Made by a program: the position numbers and the translations under genes. This document shows, piece by piece, positions 1 to 8,700 of a stretch of 64,000 bases of DNA. The number at the start of each line of letters is the position of its first letter. Position 1 is the stretch's first letter. This DNA is from Streptomyces sp. DH-12 (GTDB taxonomy: Bacteria; Actinomycetota; Actinomycetes; Streptomycetales; Streptomycetaceae). The notes under the pieces are model-generated. The model made no database searches and was not told where the DNA came from. It was given only the letters and a program-made list of their open reading frames with translations. The DNA is taken from the NCBI RefSeq assembly GCF_002899455.1, contig NZ_PPFB01000001.1, positions 992,001-1,056,000 on the forward strand. The letters run 5' to 3'.

Positions 1-490
1 CTACCGTGCCACCGTCGTCCGCACCGACCGGGCCGGACTGACCGGCACCCTCGCCGGCGTCCTCACGCGCCGCGGTGTCCGGGAGCTGGCCCTGCCGCGC
101 CTCTTCCCCGACACGCTGCTGCCCGCCGGCCCCTGGTCGTGGCACGCGGAACCACTGGACGTGCCCGCCCTGGACGCCCTGGACGGCACGATCACACTCG
201 CCGCCTGCGGCATCGCCGTCACCGGGACCATCGTCCTCGACGCCGGTCCCGGGCAGGGGCGGCGCGCCCTGACCCTCGTCCCCGACTACCACCTGTGCGT
301 CGTGCACGCCGAGCAGATCGTCCCCGACGTCCCCGACGCCCTGTCCCGGCTCGACCCCGTCCGGCCGCTCACCTTCATCTCCGGGCCCTCCGCCACGAGT
401 GACATCGAACTCGACCGGGTCGAAGGCGTGCACGGACCGCGGACCCTGGACGTCATTGTCGTCGGCCCCACCCACCCGGAGCAGCCATGA
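1..490 (+). CDS. lutC: LutC/YkgG-type LUD-domain protein, 5' end outside window
   Basis: C-terminal ~162 residues of a LUD-domain protein, open from base 2 and ending in the TGA at 488-490. The stretch SGPSATSDIELDRVEGVHGP near the end is the family signature. LutC belongs to the LutABC iron-sulfur complex that oxidises L-lactate to pyruvate in the cytoplasm. LutA and LutB are expected upstream, outside the window. It overlaps the mutarotase start by 4 bases (ATGA at 487-490), so the two are translationally coupled. Non-phosphorylative L-fucose breakdown yields pyruvate plus L-lactate, which would explain a lactate oxidase next to fucose genes; that link is inference. Confidence 0.9.
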   Translation, partial: YRATVVRTDRAGLTGTLAGVLTRRGVRELALPRLFPDTLLPAGPWSWHAEPLDVPALDALDGTITLAACGIAVTGTIVLDAGPGQGRRALTLVPDYHLCVVHAEQIVPDVPDALSRLDPVRPLTFISGPSATSDIELDRVEGVHGPRTLDVIVVGPTHPEQP

Positions 491-798
491 GGATCGCCCT
501 GCACACCCGCGTACGCGAGGACCGCGTCGCGCAGTACGAGGCCGCCCACCGCGAGGTGCCCGCCGAGCTCACCGCCGCCATCCGGGCCGCGGGCGTCACC
601 TCGTGGACCATCTGGCGCAGCGGCCGCGAACTGTTCCACCTGCTGGAGTGCGAGGACTACGCCCGGCTGCTCGCCGAACTGGAACACCTCCCGGTCAACG
701 TGGCCTGGCAGGCGCGGATGGCCGACCTCCTCGACGTCGTCCACGACTACTCCGAGGGCGGCGCCGACGCGGGTCTCCCGGTGGTGTGGGAGCTGTGA
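487..798 (+). CDS. L-rhamnose mutarotase family protein (probably acts on L-fucose)
   Basis: 103 residues, the usual length of the RhaM/DUF718 family of dimeric ferredoxin-fold sugar mutarotases, which interconvert alpha and beta anomers of 6-deoxyhexoses in the cytosol. Family-like features are the N-terminal RIALHTRVREDRVAQYEAAH and WTIWRSGRELFHLLECEDY around residues 40-58. The ATG overlaps the upstream LutC stop, and its own stop overlaps the next gene's GTG (795), making a tightly coupled operon. Neighbours concern L-fucose (fuconolactonase-type hydrolase, two fucosidases), so L-fucose is the likelier substrate than L-rhamnose; the sequence alone cannot decide. Confidence 0.85.
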   Translation: MRIALHTRVREDRVAQYEAAHREVPAELTAAIRAAGVTSWTIWRSGRELFHLLECEDYARLLAELEHLPVNVAWQARMADLLDVVHDYSEGGADAGLPVVWEL

Positions 799-1700
799 CC
801 GGCCGGCGGATCATCGACGCGCACCATCACGTCTGGGACCTCACGGTCCGGCCGCAGCCGTGGATCACGGGCGATGCCCTCGCCCCGCTCGCCCGGTCCT
901 TCTCGGCCCGGGACCTCGCCGCCGAGGCGCGGGCGGCGGGCGTGTCCGGCACGGTCGTCGTGCAGACCGTCTGCGTGCCCGGGGAGACGCCCGAGCTGCT
1001 GGCGCTCGCCGCCGGCAGCGGCCTGGTCGCGGGGGTCGTCGGATGGACCGACCTCACCGCACCGGACGTCGCCGATGCGATCGCCGCGCTGCGTGAACAG
1101 CCCGGCGGCGACCGGCTGGTCGGCATCCGCCACCAGGTGCAGGAGGAGCCGGACCCGCGCTGGCTGCTGCGCCCGGACGTCCAGCGCGGGCTGACGGCCG
1201 TCGCCGCGGCCGGGCTCGTCTACGACCTCGTCGTCAAGCCCCGTCACCTGGCCGCCGCGGCGGAGGCCGCGGCCCGGCTCACCGGGCTGACCTTCGTCCT
1301 CGACCATCTCGGCAAGCCCCCGATCGCCACGGGCGCGCTGGAACCCTGGGCCGCCGGCCTGCGCCGCCTCGCCGCCCTTCCCAACACGGTGGGCAAGCTC
1401 TCCGGCCTGGTCACCGAGGCCGCCCCCGGCGCGTGGCGGACCGAGGACCTCGAACCGTGCGCGCGGACCGCCCTCGACGCCTTCGGTCCCCAGCGGCTGC
1501 TGTTCGGGTCCGACTGGCCGGTCTGCACCCTGCGGGCGGACTACGCGACGGTCGTCCGGACCGCGGACACGCTCACGGCGGGGCTGTCCCCCGCGGAGAG
1601 GGACGCGGTGTTCCACGACAACGCGGTCCGCCTGTACGGGCTGCGGGGCGCCGGACCGTCCGAAGCGGGTGCGCCCGGTGCGGGGACGCGGACGTCCTGA
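795..1700 (+). CDS. Amidohydrolase-2 family lactonase, probable L-fucono-1,5-lactonase
   Basis: 301 residues starting at GTG 795, which overlaps the previous stop. The metal-binding motif DAHHHVWD lies at about residues 8-15; other amidohydrolase-2 landmarks are FVLDHLGKPP and LLFGSDWPVC near the C-terminus. Family members hydrolyse sugar lactones such as fuconolactone or the plant-type dicarboxylate lactones. In a non-phosphorylative L-fucose pathway this step opens L-fuconolactone to L-fuconate after a fucose dehydrogenase. The last ~15 residues (GAGPSEAGAPGAGTRTS) are a low-complexity tail. Substrate is inferred from the adjacent mutarotase, LutC and fucosidases. Confidence 0.8.
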   Translation: MTGRRIIDAHHHVWDLTVRPQPWITGDALAPLARSFSARDLAAEARAAGVSGTVVVQTVCVPGETPELLALAAGSGLVAGVVGWTDLTAPDVADAIAALREQPGGDRLVGIRHQVQEEPDPRWLLRPDVQRGLTAVAAAGLVYDLVVKPRHLAAAAEAAARLTGLTFVLDHLGKPPIATGALEPWAAGLRRLAALPNTVGKLSGLVTEAAPGAWRTEDLEPCARTALDAFGPQRLLFGSDWPVCTLRADYATVVRTADTLTAGLSPAERDAVFHDNAVRLYGLRGAGPSEAGAPGAGTRTS

Positions 1701-1711
1701 CTCCCGGCCCG

Positions 1712-1750
1712 CCCGCCGGTTCCCCCCGGGCCCCGGAGAGAACCGGCGGG
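1712..1750. terminator. Bidirectional terminator hairpin between convergent genes
   Basis: Perfect 11-bp inverted repeat, CCCGCCGGTTC at 1712-1722 and GAACCGGCGGG at 1740-1750, with a 17-base loop. It lies between the convergent lactonase and GntR genes. No T-tract follows, as is common in Streptomyces. Confidence 0.6.
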
Positions 1751-1791
1751 AGCCGCGGGAACCCGGAAGGGGGCGCCGTGCCGACGTGCCG

Positions 1792-2484
1792 TCAGAGCAC
1801 GGGCCGGTCGCCCCCGAGGGTGCCGCGCAGCCACTGCTCGACGCCCGCCACGTGGACCGTCATCCAGGACCGGGCCAGCTCGGGGTTCCGGTCGGCGACG
1901 GCCTCGTAGATCGCCCGGTGCTGGTCCCGGGTGCGTCCCACCGCGCCCTCCTCGGTCAGCCCGCGCCAGATCCGCGCCCGGGTGGTCGGACCCGAGAGCC
2001 CGTCGATCAGCGAGCAGAGCACCGGGTTGCCGGCGCCGGAGGCGATCAGGCGGTGGAACTCCAGGTCGTTGGCGATGAGTTCTTCCAGGGACGCCTCCTG
2101 CGGGAGGCGGTCGAGCACCTTCTCCAGCTCGGCGACGTCCTTCTCCGGCATCGCCCGCGCGGCCATGGCGGCGGCGGCCGGCTCTAGGATGCGGCGGACC
2201 TCGAGGAAGTCCAGCACCGTGTCGTCGTGGTGGAAGTCGACGACGAAGCCGAGCGCGTCCAGCAGCAGGCCGGGCTCCAGGCTGGTCACGTACGTCCCGT
2301 CGCCCTGGCGCACGTCGAGCACGCGGATCAGGGAGAGCGCCTTGACCGCCTCGCGCAGGGAGTTGCGCGACAGCCCCAGCCGCCCGGCCAGGTCGGCCTC
2401 CTTGGGCAGCCGTTGCCCCGGGCGCAGCTCGCCCTCGACGATCATCGCCTTGATCTTCTCGATCGCCTCATCGGTGACCGGCAC
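1792..2484 (-). CDS. GntR family (FadR/FCD subfamily) transcriptional regulator
   Basis: 230 residues. The GTG at 2484 is preferred because AGGAGG (minus strand, 2493-2498) lies 8 bases upstream; longer in-frame starts lack this site. A winged helix is at ~1-70 (EADLAGRLGLSRNSLREAVK) and an FCD ligand domain at ~80-225 with metal/ligand residues in EVRRILEPAAAAMAARA, FHRLIASGAGNP and RDQHRAIYEAV. FCD regulators usually sense sugar acids or carboxylates and repress. It reads away from the GH95 fucosidase, and three similar operators lie between them, so it probably autoregulates and controls the fucosidase. A fucose-derived acid such as fuconate is the plausible effector (inference). Confidence 0.9.
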   Translation of the reverse strand: MPVTDEAIEKIKAMIVEGELRPGQRLPKEADLAGRLGLSRNSLREAVKALSLIRVLDVRQGDGTYVTSLEPGLLLDALGFVVDFHHDDTVLDFLEVRRILEPAAAAMAARAMPEKDVAELEKVLDRLPQEASLEELIANDLEFHRLIASGAGNPVLCSLIDGLSGPTTRARIWRGLTEEGAVGRTRDQHRAIYEAVADRNPELARSWMTVHVAGVEQWLRGTLGGDRPVL

Positions 2485-2511
2485 GGTGACCACCTCCTCA
2501 GGGCGACGACT

Positions 2512-2644
2512 ATACATCGGATGAATGACTGTGCTTCTCAGCTGCCGACAGTCGGATACATCCTATGTGTGGACCAGAGAAGTGCCGCATCCCTGTTCAT
2601 GAGTACATCCTCTCTCTATCGTGACAAGCATTCATCCGATGTGT
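2512..2644. promoter_or_regulatory. Three repeated operators of the GntR/FCD regulator
   Basis: Three related 15-mers lie in the divergent promoter. Site 1 (2512-2526) reads ATTCATCCGATGTAT on the minus strand; site 3 (2630-2644) reads ATTCATCCGATGTGT on the plus strand; site 2 (2556-2570) reads ATACATCCTATGTGT. Sites 1 and 3 share 13 contiguous bases in opposite orientation. A further half-site, GTACATCC, is at 2603-2610. The stretch is far more AT-rich than its surroundings. Repetition between a regulator gene and its likely target is the basis for calling them operators. Confidence 0.7.
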
Positions 2645-2689
2645 CACCGAGCACGTCGTGACCGGTGACCCTCCTTCAGGGACGGACAC

Positions 2690-5518
2690 ATGCCTGAAAC
2701 AGCCGACCACTCCTCCCCCGCCGACCCGTCGCGTCGGGCCGTGCTGCGCGGCGCGACCGCGTTAGGCGCGCTGCTCGCCCTCTCCGCGCTGCCCGAGTTC
2801 ACTCCGCGCGCGGCGGCCGCGCCCCGGCCGCCGCTGTCCCTGGTGCCGGCGGACCGGGCCGTCCTGCTGCGGTACTCCTCTCCCGGCGCCGAGGGCTCGG
2901 TCATCGAGCAGGGCCTGCCGGTCGGCAACGGCAGACTCGGCGCCCTGACGACGGGCGGCTCCTCGCGCGACGCGTTCTACCTGACCGACGCCACCCTGTG
3001 GACGGGCCACGCCAACGCCGCACTGGACTCCGCGGGCCAGTTCCCGTACGACGCGGGCTCCTTCGGTACGTTCGGACTGCTGGCCAAGGCGTACCTGGAT
3101 CTGCCGGCCCACACGAGCGGCGCGATCAGCGGCTACCGCCGGACGCTCGACCTCAGCAACGGCCTGGTCACCGCCTCGTACACACAGGGCGGCACGACGT
3201 ACACCCGCGAGGTGTACGCGAGCGTGCCGGACGACGTGGTGGTGATCCGGCTCGCCCAGAGCGGCGGGGGTTCCTACACCGGTTCGCTGACCCTGACCGG
3301 CACCCGCGGCGAGTCCGTCACCGCCGAAGCGGGGGCCGCCAGGGTCTCCTTCGCCGCCGGACTCGCCAACTCCCTCCGCTACGCCGCCGTGGTCCAGGCG
3401 GCGGGCACCGGCGGCACGCTCTCGGCCGCCGGCGCCGAGGTGACCTTCACCGGCTGCTCCGAGGTCGTCCTGGTCGTCTCCGGCGGCACCGACTACAAGG
3501 CCGACCACACCACCGGCTACCGGGACGCCGGCGTCGTCCCCCTGTCCGTCGCCCGCACGAAGGCCGAGGACGCCGCGGCCGTCGCGGGCACCGCGCTCCT
3601 GGCCTCGCACGTCGCCGACCACCGGCGGCTGCAGGAGCGGATGACCGTCGACCTCGGCGCGTCGACGCCGGCCCAGCGCGCCATGGACACCCCCGAACGG
3701 CTCGCCGCCCGGGCCGCCGGCTCCACGCCGGACCCCGAACTGGAGGCGGCCTACCTGCAGTTCGGCCGTTACCTGACGATCCGCGGGTCGCGCGGCAGTC
3801 TGCCCACCAACCTGCAGGGCCTGTGGGTGGACCGCAACAACCCGGACTGGATGGCCGACTACCACACCGACGTCAACGTCCAGATGAACTACTGGCTGCC
3901 CGACCGGGCGGGACTGCCGGAGTGCTTCGACGCCTTCACCGACTACTGCCTCGCGCAGTTGCCGGGCTGGACGGCCACGACACAGCGCCTCTTCCAGGAC
4001 CCGCGCAACGGCTTCCGCAACACCTCGGGGAAGGTCGCCGGCTGGACGGTGGCGATCTCCACCAACATCTGGGGCGGCAACGGCTGGTGGTGGCATCCGG
4101 CCGGCAACGCGTGGATCTGCAACTCGCTGTACGAACACTACGACTACACCCGGGACACCGAGCACCTGCGCCGGATCCACCCGATGCTCAAGGGCGCCTG
4201 CCAGTTCTGGGAGGCACGCCTGATCACCACGACGGTCCCCGATCCGGACGCGCCCGGCGGCACCCGCGAGGTGCTGATCGACGACCACGACTGGTCGCCG
4301 GAGCACGGGCCGACCGACGCCCGCGGCATCACCTACGCCCAGGAACTGGTTTGGCAGTTGTTCCGGAACTACCGCGACGCCGCGGCGGTCCTCGGCCTGG
4401 ACGCCGACTACGCCTCCACCGTCGCCGCGCTGCAGGAGCGGCTGTACCTGCCTCGGGTGAGCGCCACGACGGGCCGGCTGGAGGAGTGGATGACCGACGC
4501 CGACCTGGGCGAGCCCGAGCACCGCCACCTCTCCCCGCTGGTCGGCCTGTTCCCCGGTGACCGGATCGCCCTCGGGGAGTCCCCCGGGGACCTCGTGGAA
4601 GGCGTCACCGCCCTGCTCACCGCGCGCGGGATGGAGAGCTACGGCTGGGCGAGCGCCTGGCGCGCCCTGTGCTGGGCACGGCTCAAGGACGCGGACAAGG
4701 CCTACCGGCTGGTCACCGCCGTCATGAGGCCCTCGGTCGACCACAGCAACGGCAGCGCGGTCAACCTCTTCGACATGTACAGCTTCGGGAGCCGGTCGAC
4801 CTTCCAGATCGACGCCAACTTCGGGACGCCGGCCGCCATGATCGAGATGCTGGTGCAGTCGCGGCCCGGCCGGATCGAGCTGCTGCCGGCGCTGCCCGCC
4901 GCCTGGGCCGCCTCCGGCTCGGTGACCGGCGTGGGCGTGCGCGGCGGCTGCACGGTCGACCTCAGGTGGTCGTCGGGGAGCGTCACCTCGGCCACCGTGC
5001 ACGGCCGGCCCGGCACACGGACCACCGTGGTCGCCGGCGCCTGGAGCAGGACCGTGACGGTGCCGGCGGCCGGATCGGTCACCGTGACCCCCGGTCCGGT
5101 CCAGCTGGTGAACCGGCTGAGCGGCAAGGCGATCGACGTCCCCGGAGCCTCCGGCACGGCCGGCCGGGAGCTGATCCAGTACACCCCGAGCGGCGCCGCC
5201 AACCAGCGGTTCCGTTTCGTCCCCGTCGGCGGCGGGCTCTTCGAGGTGCGGACCACCCACCTGGCCGACCCCCTGTGCTGGGACATCGCCGGCGGCTCCA
5301 CCGCCGAAGGGGCCCGGCTGACCCAGTGGGCGCCCACCCGCGCCACCAACCAGCAGTGGCGGCTCTCCGCCGCGGCCGACGGCCACGTGACCGTCGGATC
5401 GGTCCGCAGCGGCAAGGTGCTCGGCGTCACCGGCGATTCCACGGCGAACCACGCGACGGTGGAACAGCAGACCGCCGACGGCGGCGCCGGCCAGCAGTGG
5501 CGGATCGTGTCGCTCTGA
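2690..5518 (+). CDS. GH95 alpha-L-fucosidase with C-terminal ricin-type CBM13, Tat-exported
   Basis: 942 residues. N-terminal Tat signal with RR at 15-16 and a hydrophobic stretch (ATALGALLALSALP). GH95 hallmarks: LPVGNGRLGA at ~77-86, VNVQMNYW with N396, WSPEHGPTD with candidate acid E538, and FQIDANFGT with D708, matching the Asn/Glu/Asp set described for bifidobacterial AfcA. GH95 enzymes are inverting 1,2-alpha-L-fucosidases, some acting on alpha-L-galactose. Residues ~803-942 form a ricin-B trefoil with QxW-type repeats (NQRFRF, NQQWRL, GQQWRI) for carbohydrate binding. It lies downstream of the GntR operators. It likely trims terminal fucose from secreted glycans outside the cell. Confidence 0.93.
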   Translation: MPETADHSSPADPSRRAVLRGATALGALLALSALPEFTPRAAAAPRPPLSLVPADRAVLLRYSSPGAEGSVIEQGLPVGNGRLGALTTGGSSRDAFYLTDATLWTGHANAALDSAGQFPYDAGSFGTFGLLAKAYLDLPAHTSGAISGYRRTLDLSNGLVTASYTQGGTTYTREVYASVPDDVVVIRLAQSGGGSYTGSLTLTGTRGESVTAEAGAARVSFAAGLANSLRYAAVVQAAGTGGTLSAAGAEVTFTGCSEVVLVVSGGTDYKADHTTGYRDAGVVPLSVARTKAEDAAAVAGTALLASHVADHRRLQERMTVDLGASTPAQRAMDTPERLAARAAGSTPDPELEAAYLQFGRYLTIRGSRGSLPTNLQGLWVDRNNPDWMADYHTDVNVQMNYWLPDRAGLPECFDAFTDYCLAQLPGWTATTQRLFQDPRNGFRNTSGKVAGWTVAISTNIWGGNGWWWHPAGNAWICNSLYEHYDYTRDTEHLRRIHPMLKGACQFWEARLITTTVPDPDAPGGTREVLIDDHDWSPEHGPTDARGITYAQELVWQLFRNYRDAAAVLGLDADYASTVAALQERLYLPRVSATTGRLEEWMTDADLGEPEHRHLSPLVGLFPGDRIALGESPGDLVEGVTALLTARGMESYGWASAWRALCWARLKDADKAYRLVTAVMRPSVDHSNGSAVNLFDMYSFGSRSTFQIDANFGTPAAMIEMLVQSRPGRIELLPALPAAWAASGSVTGVGVRGGCTVDLRWSSGSVTSATVHGRPGTRTTVVAGAWSRTVTVPAAGSVTVTPGPVQLVNRLSGKAIDVPGASGTAGRELIQYTPSGAANQRFRFVPVGGGLFEVRTTHLADPLCWDIAGGSTAEGARLTQWAPTRATNQQWRLSAAADGHVTVGSVRSGKVLGVTGDSTANHATVEQQTADGGAGQQWRIVSL

Positions 5519-5600
5519 CCGGCCGCCCACCGGGCGGGAGCCGGGACGCTCCGCGCCGCTCCGACGGGTCAGGCCCCGCGAGGCGGCCGGGGCGGACCTC

Positions 5601-5652
5601 AGCCGGACGGCGACGCCGGACCCGTCGAGGGGCCCGGCGTCGCCGTCCGGCT
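5601..5652 (+). terminator. Strong terminator after the GH95 gene
   Basis: Perfect 19-bp stem: AGCCGGACGGCGACGCCGG at 5601-5619 pairs with CCGGCGTCGCCGTCCGGCT at 5634-5652, with a 14-base loop. It lies between the convergent fucosidase and beta-galactosidase. Confidence 0.75.
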
Positions 5653-5687
5653 TCCGGGGCCGCTCCCCCTCCGGTGTGGAAGCGGGA

Positions 5688-5723
5688 CCGCCCGCCCCGG
5701 TGGCCGGGAACCGGGGCGGGCGG
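5688..5723 (-). terminator. Terminator hairpin after the GH35 gene
   Basis: 13-bp perfect stem, CCGCCCGCCCCGG (5688-5700) with CCGGGGCGGGCGG (5711-5723) and a 10-base loop. It sits 20 bases beyond the minus-strand beta-galactosidase stop. Confidence 0.65.
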
Positions 5724-5743
5724 GGTGCTTGCGGGCCGGGCCG

Positions 5744-8700
5744 CTACTCGTCCGAGCGGGCCGCGCCGAACAGGTCGCCGTGGCCGGGCGAGGCGTTCTG
5801 CCCGCCGGGGACGCCGCCGAGCACGGTGCCCCGGTGCACGAGCGAGACCGCGTCGGGTCCGACGCCGCTCTGCTCGGCGGAGACCGCCAGCGCGATGGTG
5901 TTCTCGCCGCGCGCCTTGAGGAACCCGGACGGGATGACGAACTCCTTCTGCGGTCCGACGTTGTTGACGTACTGACCGGTGTTCCAGCCGTTCACGAAGA
6001 TCTGCACCCGGTACTTGTCGACGCGCAGTCCGTCGTCGTCGATCCGCAGGCCGACCGCGGTGTCGGTGCCCTCGGGCAGGTCCAGCCCGGCCGTCGTGCG
6101 GTACCACCGCACACCGGGCCGCTCGCTCTTGAACGACTGGGTGGTGCTCCAGGAGGAGTCGGGCGCGCCCGGCAGGTGCCAGCCCATGCGCTCGCCGTAC
6201 AGGCCGCCGTTGTTGAAGATCCCGCGCACGGTGTCGGCCGGGTCGGGGCCGCCCGCGGCGCCCTGGATCCGCCACTCGACCGTGCCCGAGCCGGGGACCT
6301 CCACGTCGGCCAGGCCGCGGCCGCCCTTGGAGCGGCCGTCGGAGGACCAGTCCTCGTAGTGCCCCATGTTGCGGACCAGGATCGCCAGTACCGCCTGCCT
6401 TCCCGGTTCGGCGACGCCGGCCGGCACGGTGTGGGTGGCGGTGCCGTCGCCCTGGGCGCCGAGGTAGCGGCCGTTGAGCCAGACCATCGCGTGGCCGGCC
6501 GTGCCGGTCTTGACGGAGACCTTCACCGAGGTGCTCGCCGTCTCGGGCGTGTAGCGGCCCCGGTACCAGGTGTCGCCCTCGTGGAAGCCGTACTCGTCGG
6601 TGTCCAGGACGACGCCCGAGGCCGCGCCGGGACCGTGCCGGGGGTTGTCGGCGGTGGTCCGGTCGGCCTTCTTCCAGCCGGAGTCGTCGAATCCTGCCGT
6701 GCGCTCGGGGTCGGCGTCGGCGGTGCGCCAGGCGGTCAGGCCCGGCATGGACGGGGTCCCGGGTCCGGGCAGGGTGGCGACGAGCGCGCCCGCCGCGTCA
6801 CGGGTGGCGGTGATCCGCTTGCCGTTCCAGGTGAGGACGTCGACCCCGGCCGGTGCGAACACCCGCAGCGGCCCGGCCCGGCGGGTGTCGCCGGTCAGGT
6901 CGAGCCGGGTCCCGGCGATGCGGGCGGTGCGGGCCAGTTCCGGGCCGGTGACGAGGACGTCATGGGCGCCGGCGTCGAGCTGCCAGGCGGTCGCCACGCC
7001 GTCGCGGTCGGTGATCAGGACGGTCAGGTCCCGGCCGTCGCCGGTGATCCGGAGCGTGCGGGTGCCGCCGTGCGTGTAGTTGAGGCGCAGGTCCTTACGG
7101 GCCGCGTCCCAGGTCACCTCGACGGGGTCGCCGTCCAGGGTGGTGACCTTCGGCTGCGCCGCGTAGCGCAGCACCGTCTCTCCCGCCTCGCCCTTCGTGC
7201 CGTGGAGGACGAGGAGATCGCGTCCCGCGGACAGGTGAGTGAGCACCTGGGAGGTGGAGTAGGGCATGCGGTGCGGGCCGAAGGCGTAGTCGGCGACGAG
7301 GACCTTGGCGTCGCGTCCGGCGACGGTGACCGCGGTGCCCTCCTTCTGCGGGACGCGCGGATAGGTCCCGGCCGAGGTGTCGGGGCTCGGGCCGGTGTCG
7401 ATCGCGTCGGCGGAGACGAACGTGCCCTGGGAGGCGGCGGTCCCCTTCTCGCCGGTCACCACGATCTTGAGGGTGTGCTCGCCCTCCCCCAGGTCGTTCG
7501 CCTCGAACAGGACCTGCTGGAAGACGGGGGACGGGGCGTAACTGTCGACCGTGGCCTTCTTGACGCCGTCGATGTAGACGTCGGCGGTGCCGTGGTTGAC
7601 GGAGTCCGGTCCGATCCAGCGCACCGTCGGCCCCTCGAAGGTGACTTCGAGGCTGTCCCCGGCCCGGTCGGAGAAGGTCTCGTCGTCCTGGTGGTCGCCG
7701 CTGGTCCAGGTCTTGCCGGAGGCGCGTTCCCAGGAGCCGGTGAACTTAAGCGCCTGGGTGTCGGAGTCGTTCCAGCGGTACGCCGGCGCCGTGGGCGGCT
7801 TCGGCGGGACGGCCAGGTCGAGCGGGAACGTCGCCCGGCTGGTGGAGGTGTCGTTGGAATCGGGATGACGCAGGGTGATCAGGCGTGCGCCGTTGCCCGA
7901 GACGGAGGTGGTCGCGGCGTTCTCCGTGGACAGCCGCTGCTGTGCCTTGACCGGGCCGCCGCCGGTGACCGTGACCGCGGGGGCGGTGACGTTCCGGGCG
8001 GAGGCGATCGGCGTCACGGCGTCGTGGAGGTAGCCGAACTCCTTGTGGACGACGAGCTTGGGGGTGATGCTGCGGTCCTCGGAGATCGGGGCGCCGTAGT
8101 CGTAGGAGGTGAAGCCGGAGCCGGGGTCACCGGTCCAGCCCCAGTTGGTGCCGCCGTACTCCATGTAGGAATTGAACATGGTCACGCCGTTGGCGAGGTT
8201 GTTCACCGCGAACTGGCGGATGAACGCGGGGTCGACGAACTTCGCGCACTCGGTGGTCTGGAAGGTGCGGCCCCACGAGGTGAACGCCCCGCCCTGTCCT
8301 TCGGCGATGAACACCGGGGTCTTCGGCGAGTAGCCCCGGATGCGGGACTCGAAGTCCTCCAGCCGGCCGCGGGCGCCCGTGCAGTCGAAGCCCAGCGGGT
8401 AGGTGTCGAAGGCGTAGAGGTCGAGTTGTGAACCGCCGGGTGTGCCGGGCGCGTTCCAGCCGTGGCCGTTGCCCCAGTCGTTGTGGAACAGCGGCACGGT
8501 GATGCCGTGCTCCTTGACGGCCGCCTGGAGCTTCTCGATGTACTCGACGTGCTTGGGCGCGTTGTCGATCTGCTCGTTCTCCACCTGGTAGGCGATGACG
8601 CTGCCGCCGCCGTCGGTGATCTGGTGCTCGGAGATGACGGCGTTGACGGCCTCCAGCCACTCCAGGTCGGCCGCGAGGTTCTGCGGGTCGGCCGTGCGCT

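Noticed and set aside
399..794. Upstream extension of the lactonase reading frame
   Set aside because: It overlaps LutC and the mutarotase in another frame and has no family similarity; the GTG at 795 coupled to the previous stop is the natural start.
2762..5530. Very long open frame opposite the GH95 fucosidase
   Set aside because: It is the antisense shadow of a high-GC gene; its residues are rich in Gly/Arg/Val with no domain, while the plus frame has full GH95 motifs.
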